In this document: positions 9,272 through 20,723 of the stretch, one piece after another
Position numbering within the stretch: position 1 is the stretch's first letter
How the letters are laid out: each line of letters begins with the position of its first letter
From: Didymodactylos carnosus
Taxonomy: Eukaryota > Rotifera > Eurotatoria > Philodinida > Philodinidae
Direction: 5' to 3'
DNA: 26,929 nt
NCBI GenBank assembly: GCA_905250885.1
Contig: CAJNOQ010002011.1
Span: forward strand, 1-26,929
Position numbers and translations under genes: made by a program
The notes under the pieces: model-generated
What the model was told of the DNA's origin: nothing
What the model saw: the letters and a program-made list of their open reading frames with translations, nothing else
The model's database searches: none

Positions 9272-11569
9272 TTAGTTGTTAGTTCTAGCAGCTGATTGAG
9301 GTTGATATTTTCAATTTGACTGAAATAAAAGAAAACAATAATATGATCAGAGTAAGTAAAACAATAGTTAAAAACTACGTACTACTATATCGGCCGTAGG
9401 TCGTTTTCTCTCACTACTTTGTGCAATCATTTGTGTTCGATTAAATAAATATTTTGTCTTTTCAATTATGATTTGATATAGTGACATTGTTTGTGTGACC
9501 ATAACAACTGTACCTTGTTTCGAATCAATTTTAGCATCTAAACTAGTATTACGAATTAAATTAACAATCTAACGTTCAGCTTCATCTGGATTCATGTTCA
9601 AATTTTCGACTAACATACTAAAATAAAACAAAAAAAAGATAACATTGATGCTAGATGATGTTAATCTGTCACAAAAAGGTTTAATTGCTTCTTTACTCAT
9701 ATAAGAACTCAATCATATCCAAAAAACACAAAAGAAGTAAAAACTAATTCAATTGTGATACAATGATATATTCGACAAAATGTTTCAAACATAAGTAAAC
9801 CTGTGTTCTTCATAAATTCCTCGACATATCAAATAAGAAAAAAATCATTATTTAACACATCGCTACAATCTCACAATTTCATTTGAGCACTATCAAAACC
9901 AAAACTAACATATAAACATTCAAGAAATTTGATTATCGGATCATGAAAATGCATAAGATTCCTATAATTGAAGGGAAAAAACATGAAATAAATTATTAAA
10001 CAGTAATTCATCGTCATTAAATAAAACAATTTATTTTCGCTATTTTCAAATTGAAAATGCGTTCTAAGTTGAAAATTTCATTGAGAAAAATGTTGAACAA
10101 ACAAATAGAAAAATTGAAGAAAAACCTAACCTACTTCGTTTGGTTTAAGAATAACTAAGCTAAATCATCTCGTCCTTTTGAATGATTAAAATAAACAAAT
10201 AAACTCCAATGAGTAAACCATGTATGTTGATAAAGAAGTTCGAGTGAAGCTTTCGATGTCTACAAAGAGAAAAAAAAATCAGCGAGCTTGTTCTTCTTTA
10301 TGTCATGTTACCCATACATACATTATTTTCAGTTGCTTCTTTCAAATGATTTAAATCTTCGTATGTTTCGCATCAATGTTGCATGAAAATTTCTGATGTT
10401 AATTTTCCCCATAAGCATGCCATCATGTTTTTATCGTTATGTGGTACCTAGGACAAAAAAGCAATTGTAAATGTGTACTAAATCTCACAGCTTTTCACAT
10501 TTATTCCTTTATGTATTATCCGAAGTAGTAGTACTTACAAGTGTACGATATAGTCATAAACGGGTTGTTACACGCGAATAATCACCACAATCAAACACAT
10601 AATGTGCAAATATGTATCATGTATCAACAATATTGCGCTCAATCTAAAAAGAGAAAATACATCCAACAAATTAAAAAACACTTCACCACTCTAAATGTAC
10701 TTGAAATTTTTTGTTATAAATTTTGTAAGGTTATGCTAGTATCACTAAAAACGAAAAAAAATTTAAGTGTGAAAATATTCGACTACAACACCATTGTAAA
10801 TGGAGAAATAAACTTTATCAATTTTTAGTTCGCTGGCAGACAATTCTTATATTTAAATAATTTGTCCACTGACCGTTAATTTTCAGTTAGTCTTGTAATT
10901 TCATCTGTTAAAACAGCGTCTAACTATGGTTGCACAATTGCACATAATTCTTCGTAAGATTGAACAATTTTCCTCGTTTGTCAATTAGTTCTAAAAATGT
11001 AAGAATTTTTGTTGTGCACAAGGATACTAAACAAGCGGTTTATGGCAAGTCATGGTTTGAGAAATTACTCATTCATTCTGAGTCTTATCACAGAACTGAA
11101 AAAATTTCAATTCGAAGTAGAAATTTAGTTTTGTGTGAGTTCAATAGAAACGCTTAAAGAAAAATGTTTCAAGTACTTTATCAGATCTAATCAGACTGGT
11201 TGTTCTTCTTTTTAAGAAATTAGCTCTGTAGACGAGTTAACAACTCTTTTTGAATTAAAAATACAAATAATTTTTTGTAGTTTAATTAATGCATGTTCAC
11301 CTTTTGGCGCTTATGAAACCGGATACAGTTTATTGTAAATATGATATTGAAAATCAACCATAGTTATCGATTGAAGAAGATCATATTTTGCTTGTAAAAT
11401 CTCACGTTCATCCAAAATCTGAAATTGAATGAAATGCACTGAAAGTATAGACGAAGCAGAAATTTACATCGATACTATCTACGTTTCTTTCACTTAAAAA
11501 AAATAGAAGAAATACAAGATGACGACTAAAATAATACGTAAGTTTTGCTGTTAGATCATATTCAGCTAT
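9272..11569 (-). pseudogene. EIF3E: Decayed eIF3 subunit E (INT6) gene
   Basis: This is a relic of the gene for translation initiation factor 3 subunit E, a PCI-domain scaffold protein of the eIF3 complex. Family segments occur in the right order on the minus strand. The N-terminus AEYDLTAKL...SRHLVF (11569-11483) comes first, then DEREILQAKYDLLQ and MVDF (from 11418). A weaker block follows near 10970-10885. CLWGKLTSEIFMQ lies near 10440-10340 and HWSLFVYFNHSKGRD near 10260-10145. ECLYVSFGFDSAQ and FETFCRI follow (about 9965-9765), then IVNLIRN and LDAKIDSK (about 9615-9380), and a final NW-containing exon (9319-9272). The start codon is ATA instead of ATG. A TAG (9569-9571) replaces the conserved Trp of the AERWIVNLIRN motif. 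More in-frame stops lie at 9871-9873 and 10155-10157, and one frameshift precedes FETFCRI. Intron positions with AG/GT remnants persist, so this is a decayed gene copy and not a processed retrocopy. An intact copy presumably exists elsewhere. Confidence 0.93.
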
Positions 11570-14500
11570 AATTCAAAGTCGGCAACGTAGAGAAAAGATG
11601 TAAAAGTGAATAATTCATATAGTGAACTTTTCGTTGACGAATGATTTCAGAAAAGCAGCTGGCAAGAAGAAAAACTCTACCTTTGATCCTTCTCAGTTGC
11701 TTCTTTTCCTTACCCGTCATAGTAAGAAGCACTGGCGCCAGTAGAAACTTAGCAACTACACCATGTAAATGTAATGGAAAAAGATTTTATCGACAATTTC
11801 TTGGCCAAAACTGTATAGTGCGAATTAACATCGAATCCTGAACGTAGAATACACGAAAATACAAGATTGGTTAAAAGAATGAAGAAGGGGACAACAAAAT
11901 GGCCGATGAAAATTTCTCAAATCTAACAATTCTAAAATCTGTTTGCATTTAATTTTGTTTTGGGATCTAGGAAATTTCGGAAAATTTAGTTTGTTTTATT
12001 AATGGGTGTGGCAATGTGTGCCTATGACCGTTGGCAAGAATGAACTCCAAGGTGACACCTACAAATAAAGCGTGTGATTGAGTCGCTTAAAACTTGGGCT
12101 GAGCATAGATTACGTTCAGAAGTGTCATATTCGGTGACTCATGAGGGACAGAACAAAGGACTGTCACGGTGGTTCCTTTGTTCTTTTCCCCCATGAGGCT
12201 CATTCTTTTCCTCATTTTGGTTTTTGTAGGCCTGCCTCGCCTCAAACTAACGCAACGGATCCAACTAAACTTCGCCCTCTCAAGGTGTATATTGATAGGT
12301 TACGTATGGTGAGTTTCCATCGCTCACTCACTGATCGACGACTAATAATTGTTAATATACAAATTATAGACAAAACAAACACAAAAAGACTCTGATTTAG
12401 AGTAAAGAATTTTTGTATTGAAAAAACAAAGAATGCTGTGCAGACCCTTACTGGGCAGTTGAAACGGCCTAGTCAAATCTTGCCTAGGCGTGACGGCTAG
12501 AGCCAGACAAGTCATCCAGTTTGTAGTTAACCCAGTAATTCTGGAGGGACGGTTGTCCGTAGTCGGATAATAGATGACAAAGAACCAATGGTAATAAAAA
12601 AATGACTCCAGTCAATGATCACTAACCACTACTTACAACACTGTCTGATATGTCTACAAGGTTCCATTACGCAATTCAACACAATTATGGATTTCTAGCT
12701 AGAGCATTTTAGAGAGGTAAAGTAGAAAGTAAGAGTGACTGAATACCCAAATTCTGAGTGCTTCTAACTCCTAGAAAATGATGTTTTTACAAGTTTGTTT
12801 TAACAAGTAGTTCAGCACAATCCTTTGAACAGTAAAGAGCTAATAACTATTGTGTGTGTGTAAAAAGTACCTTCTACAACGGATATTTGGGGTACCATAA
12901 AATTCAGCGAATCTAATGACGGCTTTAGTCCCTAACACGAAAAACTAGATAAGCTTATCCCTTGTCCGCACTTTAGAAAGCCTGTTTGGACCGCCCATGC
13001 TGAACCAACATTTAACTTCGAAATTGACCAAACACCATTTTTCGATTCAGTTTTCAATGCTGAATAAGAAAAAAATATTCTGAAATTTGTATAGTTGTCA
13101 GGAACTCAGATATTGAGCCTTTTTTTAAATTGAAGGATTTTTCGACTCTTTGGGTTCTTCAAGTATTTCTAATTTTTTACCCTCAAAAATGTGTTTTCTT
13201 ATCACCGGAACAAAAAAATATAAAGTTGATTTTGAGTTTTTGAAAAGTACTTTTTCGTATCCAGCACACTCGATAACCCAGAAGGTTTTCTATTTTTGGC
13301 AAGGAGTACTTCCAAAAGTTTAGAAAAAATTTTGAAATAAAATGGCACAAAAAAGTTTTCATGGGATAATAATAGTAGTTTGAAAAATATTCCTAAACTT
13401 TTGGAAGTACTCCTTGCCAAAAATAGAAAACCTTCTGGGTTATCGAGTGTGCTGAATACGAAAAAGCACTTTTCAGCAAATCAAAACCAACTTTATTTTT
13501 TTTCCGATGGTATGTTTAAAAATTAAAAATTCTTAAAGTTCTTCATCAGCTCAAAATGCTCTATCCAATGATGTATAATAAATTCAAAAATAAAATTTTG
13601 CTTTAATTTTATTTTGTACAGTCTGCGAAATTAATCAGATTATACCAATGCAACAAGGAAACAAAATCTTAGTAGATACAAGATTTCCAGTGATGTGTCC
13701 AGTGCTCGAGTCTAATAAAATTATCAACGAACATGAACAACTTTTCGAATTTATTACAGTTTACTGTGTTTAAATATTTTAGGTGTTCAGCCATATATCT
13801 AATATGCAACCAACGAGAAAAAGACTTTTTTTTATTTCAATTCGTCTTGGATTGTTCTCTTATTTTCTCTATTCCTTTTTTCCTTAGTTTTCTACAACGT
13901 GTCGATGAAAGGCTATTAGTCTTTCTACTATAATTCATACAGTCATATAATATGAATGTGAAAGAGGAGTGCTGTCGTAATAGTAACACGCAATCTTATT
14001 GCAGTTTTTAGTTAGTCGAAAAAAGGTTGATTCTATGAATGTCTCTTTGAGCGATGACCCTTTGTTCATTGCTCGAGATTGTTTTCTTGATTGTTCGGTG
14101 AAATACGAAAAAGCTTTAGGCAGAATTTACCGATTACTCCGAAAAATTTCCATAGGTAAAAAATTAATAACGTTCGTCGTACGAAAATTGGCTTGACATA
14201 TGCAGACTCCATTCCCTTCATCTTTTCAAAACCTATAACTAATTACCGATTAAATAGTTAATAAAAAAAAACTGATACAAACAGCTGGATCCAACTTCTT
14301 TGAGAGATAATCTGTATAGGTGAAACTACTGTTTATTGAGAATATTCAAACTACTCTTTGTAATTCTGCCGTATTTAGTCGTTCAGTAGATAGCCTACCT
14401 GTACTTGAAACTACAAAGGCATGCTACATCACATTATTTTATCATCGTTTACTTTGTCTTCCATACCATACAACAAAAACAGGAAAAACGTGTTCATATC

Positions 14501-14842
14501 AACGAGTAAAAAACGTTTTGTCTATTTAACATATAATATCATAACTATGTAAACAGATAACACAAAGTGCTTTGTTATCCCTTGTCGTTAATTGAAGAAG
14601 AAGGCAGTTGAAATAATCTTGAATATTTTAACTATTCAGGAGCTATAAAATTTATTTTTATAAGTATTACCTTTAAAGTACGTATTAGTTAGAAAAATTT
14701 GTACATAACCCGTTTCTTACCTAGAAAACATTTTTTTCAGAAGAGGTGAACGAGACGTATTTATCTGTTTAGGTTATTAAAGTGAATGTTTGTACTTATT
14801 CTCTGTTTCTCTACATTTTATTATTAATTAATTGAAAAGATT
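11570..14842. other. Gene-poor interval between eIF3e relic and alpha-galactosidase
   Basis: About 3.3 kb with no gene I can support. Open frames of 65-85 codons (for example 11641-11841, 12141-12395, 13999-14196 and 14320-14529) have no recognisable motifs or supporting splice structure. A patch at about 12000-12560 is richer in G and C than its surroundings and may be an old insertion or a pseudogene fragment I cannot name. The only clear structure is the palindrome at 13202-13507. The last few hundred bases presumably include the promoter of the alpha-galactosidase gene. Confidence 0.5.
13202..13507. repeat. Near-perfect long palindrome (fold-back)
   Basis: The arms at about 13202-13330 and 13385-13507 are inverted copies with only scattered mismatches. 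A central run of over 60 bp (cagcacactcgataaccc through aaggagtacttccaaaag) is identical. The spacer is about 54 bp. Transcribed, it would form a hairpin with a stem of about 120 bp. Beyond the arms the similarity fades without a sharp edge. It could be a fold-back transposon remnant or an inverted local duplication. Confidence 0.85.
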
Positions 14843-16769
14843 ATGTTTTTCATTATCGGCATTCTCTGTTGCGTTGTTTCTATAACATATGGAATTAACA
14901 ATGGACTCGGACTCACACCACAAATGGGTACTATGAACTGGAAAATCTTTTTCTGATTCTAGTCTAATAAAAAAAGATCATCTTATAGGTTGGAATTCTT
15001 GGAATCATTTCGGTTGTTCCATTAATGAAAAACTTATAAAAGCCACAACAGATGCACTCGTGATCAGTGGACTTGCAGCAGCTGGCTATGAATACATCAA
15101 CTTAGATGATTGCTGGCAAATAAGTCGAGATGCTGATGGAATTATTCAACCCGATCCACAAGCTTTTCCAAGTGGTATTGCCGCCCTTGCTGATTATGTG
15201 CATTCAAAAAAATTAAAATTCGGTTTATATTCAGGTATGTGGGTTATGACACATGAAAGACATTCACAGTAAGTCGAATATATTAGAATTACCCATTTTC
15301 ATGAGTTTAGATGCTGGTTATAAGACATGTGGTGGACGCCCAGGTTCGCTTGGGTTTGAGATAAAGGATGCAAACACCTATGCATCATGGCAAGTTGATT
15401 ATCTCAAATACGATAATTGTAATACAGATCAAACGATTCCGGAAAAACGTTATCCGGTAATGAGAGATGCATTAAATGCTACTGGTCGACCGATTTTTTA
15501 CTCAATGTGTGAATGGGGAGTTGATGATCCAGCCTTGTGGGCAGCTACTGTGGGCAATTCGTGGCGTACAACCGGTGACATCAGTGATAATTGGAATTCA
15601 ATGATTTCAAACATAGATATCAACGATCGTTATGCTGATCATGCTGCACCTGGCGGATGGAATGACCCAGATATGCTCGAAGTTGGAAATGGTGGAATGA
15701 CAAATACTGAATACATATCACATTTTAGTATATGGGCTATATCGAAAGCACCGCTGTTAATCGGATGTGATGTAACAAAAATAAGTCAAGATACATTGAA
15801 TATTCTAACAAATCCAGAAGTAATCGCTATTAACCAAGATTCGTTGGGTGCGCAAGGAAAAAAAGTGGCGACTTATTCAGCTCGATACAGCAATACGACT
15901 ATAACCAGTGTTGCGATAGCACCCTGCTTAGCAGAGGATAATAATTTAAAACAACAATGGGAATATGAAAGTTCGGATGACAGTATTCGAAGTAAAGTAG
16001 ATGGTAGATGTTTGCAAGTACATGATTATACATTAATGACGTCGAGGTAATTACTAACCATTTTTGCAATCAACTTCAGTCTCCTAGATGATTGAAACAT
16101 GTAAATTCTCTTCTTACTGTAAGCTGTAATAAAGCTTTTACGAGACCAAAAGCATCCGTTAAGAATAAAGAATTTGTTGACATTCAGACCTACTTTTTGG
16201 GCTTTATTTAACTGGACGTCGATAATAAGTGTTTTCCATATAATTGTAGTGACAAAGAAGCAGCATCTATTGTTGTTGGTCTCTGCACAATAGGTGAACC
16301 GCAAATGCCGTGCAATTCGTTGAATCAACAATGGAAAGTAACTTCAACGATCGACGGTGAAATGCAAACATTTTTAGATGGAAAGTGTTTGGATGTTTAC
16401 GGAAATACTGGTCCAGGTGTGGATGCATTTAGTTGTAATAAACAAGATAATCAAAAATGGAACTGGAATTCACAAGATTCCACCGTACGAAGTAAATTAA
16501 ATGGAAATTGTTTAACAGTTCAACAAGAATTAGAAGTATGGGCCGGACCGCTAGCAGATGGATCACTAGCTGTTATGCTATTGAACCGAGGTGTTAGTAA
16601 TGAACCAATGACAGTGAAATGGACAGATATTGGATTGAAAGCACAACAGTCTGCACTCGTTCGAGATTTATGGAAACATATGGATTTAGGAACATTTACT
16701 GGTATGTATGCTGAACCAATGGTTCAGTCGCACGGTGTTGTCATGCTGAAAATAACACCGATAAAGTAA
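14843..16769 (+). CDS. Secreted alpha-galactosidase (GH27) with internal ricin-type lectin domain
   Basis: A glycoside hydrolase family 27 enzyme that removes terminal alpha-linked galactose; it is likely secreted or lysosomal. Exons: 14843-14927, 14989-15234, 15311-16046 and 16250-16769. The introns are GT-AG and the frame gives 528 aa. Residues 1-17 ([17 protein letters not shown]) look like a signal peptide. The barrel starts at [17 protein letters not shown] (22-38). YLKYDNC places the nucleophile at D145 and [10 protein letters not shown] the acid/base at D200. [15 protein letters not shown] (225-239) and [10 protein letters not shown] (284-293) are also typical. Residues about 303-447 form a beta-trefoil (RICIN/CBM13-like) with three QxW motifs: QQWEY, QQWKV (382-386) and QKWNW (424-428), plus paired GxCL motifs. 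After it the enzyme resumes at [21 protein letters not shown] (450 onward), the usual start of the GH27 C-terminal beta-sandwich. The lectin thus sits between barrel and C-terminal domain. The barrel sequence resembles plant-type more than human GLA (YLKYDNC, not LKFDGC). An alpha-N-acetylgalactosaminidase specificity is less likely but not excluded. Confidence 0.94.
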
Positions 16770-17880
16770 TATTGCACTATTCTTTGATACTCGATTTCTA
16801 CTAGAAAGAAGCAATAAGTGTGATTTATTGTTTTGGTTGCTCAAATAGATTATTTCTTAGCTGTTTATTGTTATTTATAGATTATAATTTAAAATTATAG
16901 TAAAGGCTTCTCTTTTATGAAATTCCACAATTAAACGAAAAACTGACGTCGAACTATCTCTCAGATATGATCCTGTTTTCGTTGCTGGTGACTAAGAAAA
17001 TTATCTATTTTAGTAAAATAATAATTTTACAATTTTTCATCAATAATTATGCAAAAAACATGATCGATCATAAAAAAAATGTGGCAGTATTACGCAGTTG
17101 GTCGATGAATGATAAATTTAACTTACGCATGTTTAAGCATAATCTTAACAATCACGTATAAAAGTTTACCTATAGCTTAGATCATTCAAACAAATGTTGA
17201 AAATGAAAAAATTGTTATTTATGTGAATGATTCACTCTCCGAAATCTTTGGACTTCTCAGAACGAGTTTTAATGAACTCATAATGATAATATGACTTCTG
17301 ATATCATGATATGACTAATGATTAAAGATAAAAAATAAAACGGAAATTTTTTTTAATCATTAAGTTGAAAAATGAATCGAATAACGAAACTGAAGGTGAA
17401 CATTAATCAAACACGGAAGGCACGTACAACTAGATGAACTACAATAACGAGACACTTCTCAGTTTGGCAACTGAGAACAATTGTGGACAATTACCAGGTA
17501 GCTCTATCATGACACAAAAAAATCGAAGAAAAACAGTAAGAAGCATACTACGAATACAAATTCTGATAATTCCTAGCTACAGTTTATTTATTTACACAGG
17601 TATTTTACTGATTCTACAGAACTTCTCTTCAAAAGAGCACATAAGCCATTGTGTTAATATTGCTTAAAGAGAAGGAAGTTAACTAAGACTAACAGTCTGT
17701 TATTCTTTTCTTGATTAGTGCCGTATATTCTGGTAAAAAAATGAAATCTAAATGTTAAACGTCTCAGATAAGAGATAGTCAAAGCTCGAAGTATATAGTT
17801 TCTTATTTTATTTTATTTTTGCCATTATCCATGAAATATAACTAGAAAAACAAATAAAAAAAACAACGGTATACCATTAA
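16770..17880. other. Convergent spacer, alpha-galactosidase / NMD3
   Basis: About 1.1 kb of AT-rich DNA lying 3' of both neighbouring genes. Short open frames (16967-17161, 17434-17667) show no recognisable protein. I see nothing else apart from a likely NMD3 poly(A) signal. Confidence 0.5.
17808..17813 (-). promoter_or_regulatory. Probable poly(A) signal of NMD3
   Basis: TTTATT on the plus strand reads AATAAA on the coding strand, 68 nt past the NMD3 stop codon. A second copy of the hexamer follows at once in the same T-rich run. Confidence 0.45.
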
Positions 17881-20723
17881 TCAAGAATCCACTTTCATCT
17901 GTGTTTCATCTTCATCTAATTTTAATTCAGACATCATTTCCTCTAAACCAATTTGTGGAATATCAATGGTCTCTTTTTCATCGTCGATTTGATGCAATTT
18001 CTTTTCATCTAAATATAGATAAATAGGTTGAAGCTTCTAATTCATATTTAAGAAGAATGCTATCTTTACCTTTATAAATCATAACATTTTGACGTAATGT
18101 TGGGTCTTCTTCAAGATCCTCCAAAAAGTCGGTGTAATCCCTAGAACAAAAACAAATATGATAAGCACTAATGAGTTCGTTAGAAATATCAGTGAGAGAT
18201 ATTGCTAGTTATTTAGCGTCAAAACGTACCTGTCATTAGATGTTCCGCTAACAGCATCTTCAACATTCAAATGTTTTAATTTCCATTTACGTTTTCGATT
18301 TCTTAAACTTTTATCAGCATACAGTTTTTTCACAAGAATCTAATCACGACAAAACAATATAAATGATTAATTGATTTTAGTAGTCATACTTACAACATCA
18401 GGTAATTTATCCATATTATACGTTTCTAAACTGGTATTACTGACATTACTGTTTTGCAAATCAAAGCTAAAAGATAAAAACAATTTACATAAGAGTTCAA
18501 AAGCTAGATTAAGAAATTTACCCTAGAACAGAATCGCCTGGATGTAATAAATGTCCCAAATGTGTAATTGTAATATATTGTTTATCAACAAAACCAATTT
18601 CAGATGCTTTCATTACATAAACTTCAGCTAATGCATGCTAAGAAAAGAAAAACAGGACTATGATAGGATCAATCACAATTATTACACAAAACAACATATT
18701 TACTTTTGTTGATTCTTTTCCATAAACGTGAGGCTTGCCATCTGAATCGATTAGGTTTACATCACAAACAATATATTCTACCAAATGTTTTGAGTCGCAT
18801 ATTGACTGAAATGGATGTCGCCAATATTCTGTGGATGATATGACAGCAACTAAAAATACACAGATTAAAATTAGAGCGTTTATTTTAGAATTCCGTGACA
18901 AATGAATTCGATGTATATTTGCGCAATATTAATTTACTTTTCAATGTTTGTGGATCGATCAAATAAACATTTTGTGTAATTTTGGAACAAATGCAAATAG
19001 GACCAATATTTCCTAATTGTTTTGAATGTTTCATCGATAAACAAACAACGTCATCCTAAAACATAGGAGTACCGTCGCAATAAAGTTCAACTATTTGTTA
19101 CAATAGAAAATATCAGTAAATAAAACTTTTTTTGTTGTTATTTGAATCTTATGAACATTCAGAATCAACACCATTCAGACTGCTGTTCAATATTTTAGAA
19201 GTGTATACATATAAATAGGATAAAAATTGTCATTTTAGTTTTGCTAGTTGCATCAATAACTATCGGCAGGTATAAAAAATTATAAATATTTCAACATCTT
19301 ACTTTACAGATTGGTACAATTTCAACAGCATACGTATATTTATAATTGTAAATATTACTGTGAATATCGTGTGATACTAAACTCTTTGACGATTCAGATC
19401 TAATTTAGAAAAAAAACGCTAATTATATACACTGAAAAAATAATTGGCACAGGATATAGTATACATACGCGCAAGGAACAACACACGACAGAAAATCAAG
19501 AAGTTTTCTCGCATGATTTTGTTCGGCAAAATAGAAATCAAGACCGCCTAAAGAAAATGAAAACAACAATAAATGTGAAAATTGCAGATCAAAGTTAACT
19601 GTAGAATTAAAAGGGATAATGATGACAGAGTAAACATTATTGAGTAGAAGTAGAAAAAGTGATAATTCGATACACATAATTTTGTGCTACATTAGAAGGT
19701 TAAAGCAACCTACTGTGATTTTGTTTGATTTGAGTTGTATCAGTATGAGCATTATGTTTAAGCAACAGTTGTTCTAGATAAAAAAATGTTTTCTTATGTG
19801 ACGTCTAGAATACACAAGAAAAAACAATTAGCATTTTCAGTTGTATTTCTTTGACAGATTACTAATACCCTTTGTCGAACTTGAACAAGTGCCTTCCAAT
19901 AATCTTTCGCTTCGATACGTTGACATTCATCACATATTTGATTCAAAATTGTAAATTCAACGATAAATGTTTGCTGAAGAATTGCTCCAGTCATAACCTG
20001 TAAACAACATAATAAAAAGTCAATTTGATGAATATCAAAAACAACAAGAAAATCTCTTACCTCTTTTTGAACAGTCAGTTTAACTTTCACTCGTTTTGAA
20101 TGTGGCTCTGTCCAAATGAAACCAGCGTCAGTTAAACGAACCTAAATATCAGTAATCTGATATTAACTATCTTAATGATTTTATAACTAGCAGATCATGC
20201 GGCAGCATAACAAATGAAATGTACTGTGAGAAAATTAAAGCATGCGTTTCATATCTATAATTATTTATTAAAAAATTATTTCAAATTTCAAAACATACTT
20301 CTTTATTTAATCCTTTGATTCGTTTTAAACAAACTGTTAGAAGTTCTCTTGATTCTAATTCTGCACTAATCCACGTATTTGGCGGCTGTAAATAACTAAA
20401 AAAACACAAAATAAAAAATAATAATCTAACTTTGTATTATTTTCCTCTTCGTTTGTATCTACCGTATGCATTTATTACACATCTGCAATTGTCCCTGTTT
20501 TGGTATTTGATCAGTTATATCGATCTGCGTTTGCAGACAACCCGAGCACATATTGAGTGCGTTTGGTTCGATTAATATACCACATTGACAGCATAAACTA
20601 AAAACAAATGAAAAAGTTTTCATTATAGTATAAAAAATTACATTTCTAAAAAGTCCAGTTTTCACAAACGTACATTTTTCCTGTTATTGGCGCGTCATTA
20701 TTGGATGGTATAATGTATTCCAT
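17881..20723 (-). CDS. NMD3: 60S ribosomal export protein NMD3
   Basis: NMD3 is the adaptor that binds the nascent 60S subunit and carries it out of the nucleus through CRM1/exportin. Exons, minus strand: 20723-20674, 20597-20463, 20395-20299, 20141-20061, 19997-19869, 19804-19714, 19547-19469, 19399-19303, 19055-18938, 18849-18704, 18637-18522, 18466-18394, 18339-18230, 18140-18070 and 18008-17881. All 14 introns are GT-AG, and the joined frame is 506 aa (human 503). The zinc-binding Cys pairs are CCQC (19-22), CSGC (34-37), CNKC (57-60) and CDEC (143-146). Other signatures are TEPHSKR, VKLTVQKEVMTGAILQQTF, EAKDYWKALVQVRQR, DIHSNIYNYKYT, THLGHLLHPGDSVLGFDL and DFLEDLEED. A basic stretch at 417-427 (RNRKRKWKLKH) could act in nuclear import. 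The acidic C-terminus with IGLEEMMSELKL (484-495) matches the leucine-rich export signal position. The start aligns with the MEY start of human NMD3. The gene appears intact. Confidence 0.97.

Noticed and set aside
10541..10828. Plus-strand frame of 95 codons inside the eIF3e relic
   Set aside because: It lies antisense within an intron or decayed part of the pseudogene and has no recognisable motif.
15235..15310. Apparent break in the alpha-galactosidase frame that could suggest a pseudogene
   Set aside because: It is a 76-bp GT-AG intron. Splicing joins GLYS to DAGYKTC in phase, exactly as the family requires.
16026..16331. Minus-strand frame of 101 codons across the third alpha-galactosidase intron
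   Set aside because: It spans a GT-AG intron whose removal restores a continuous lectin-domain frame on the plus strand; the minus frame matches nothing.
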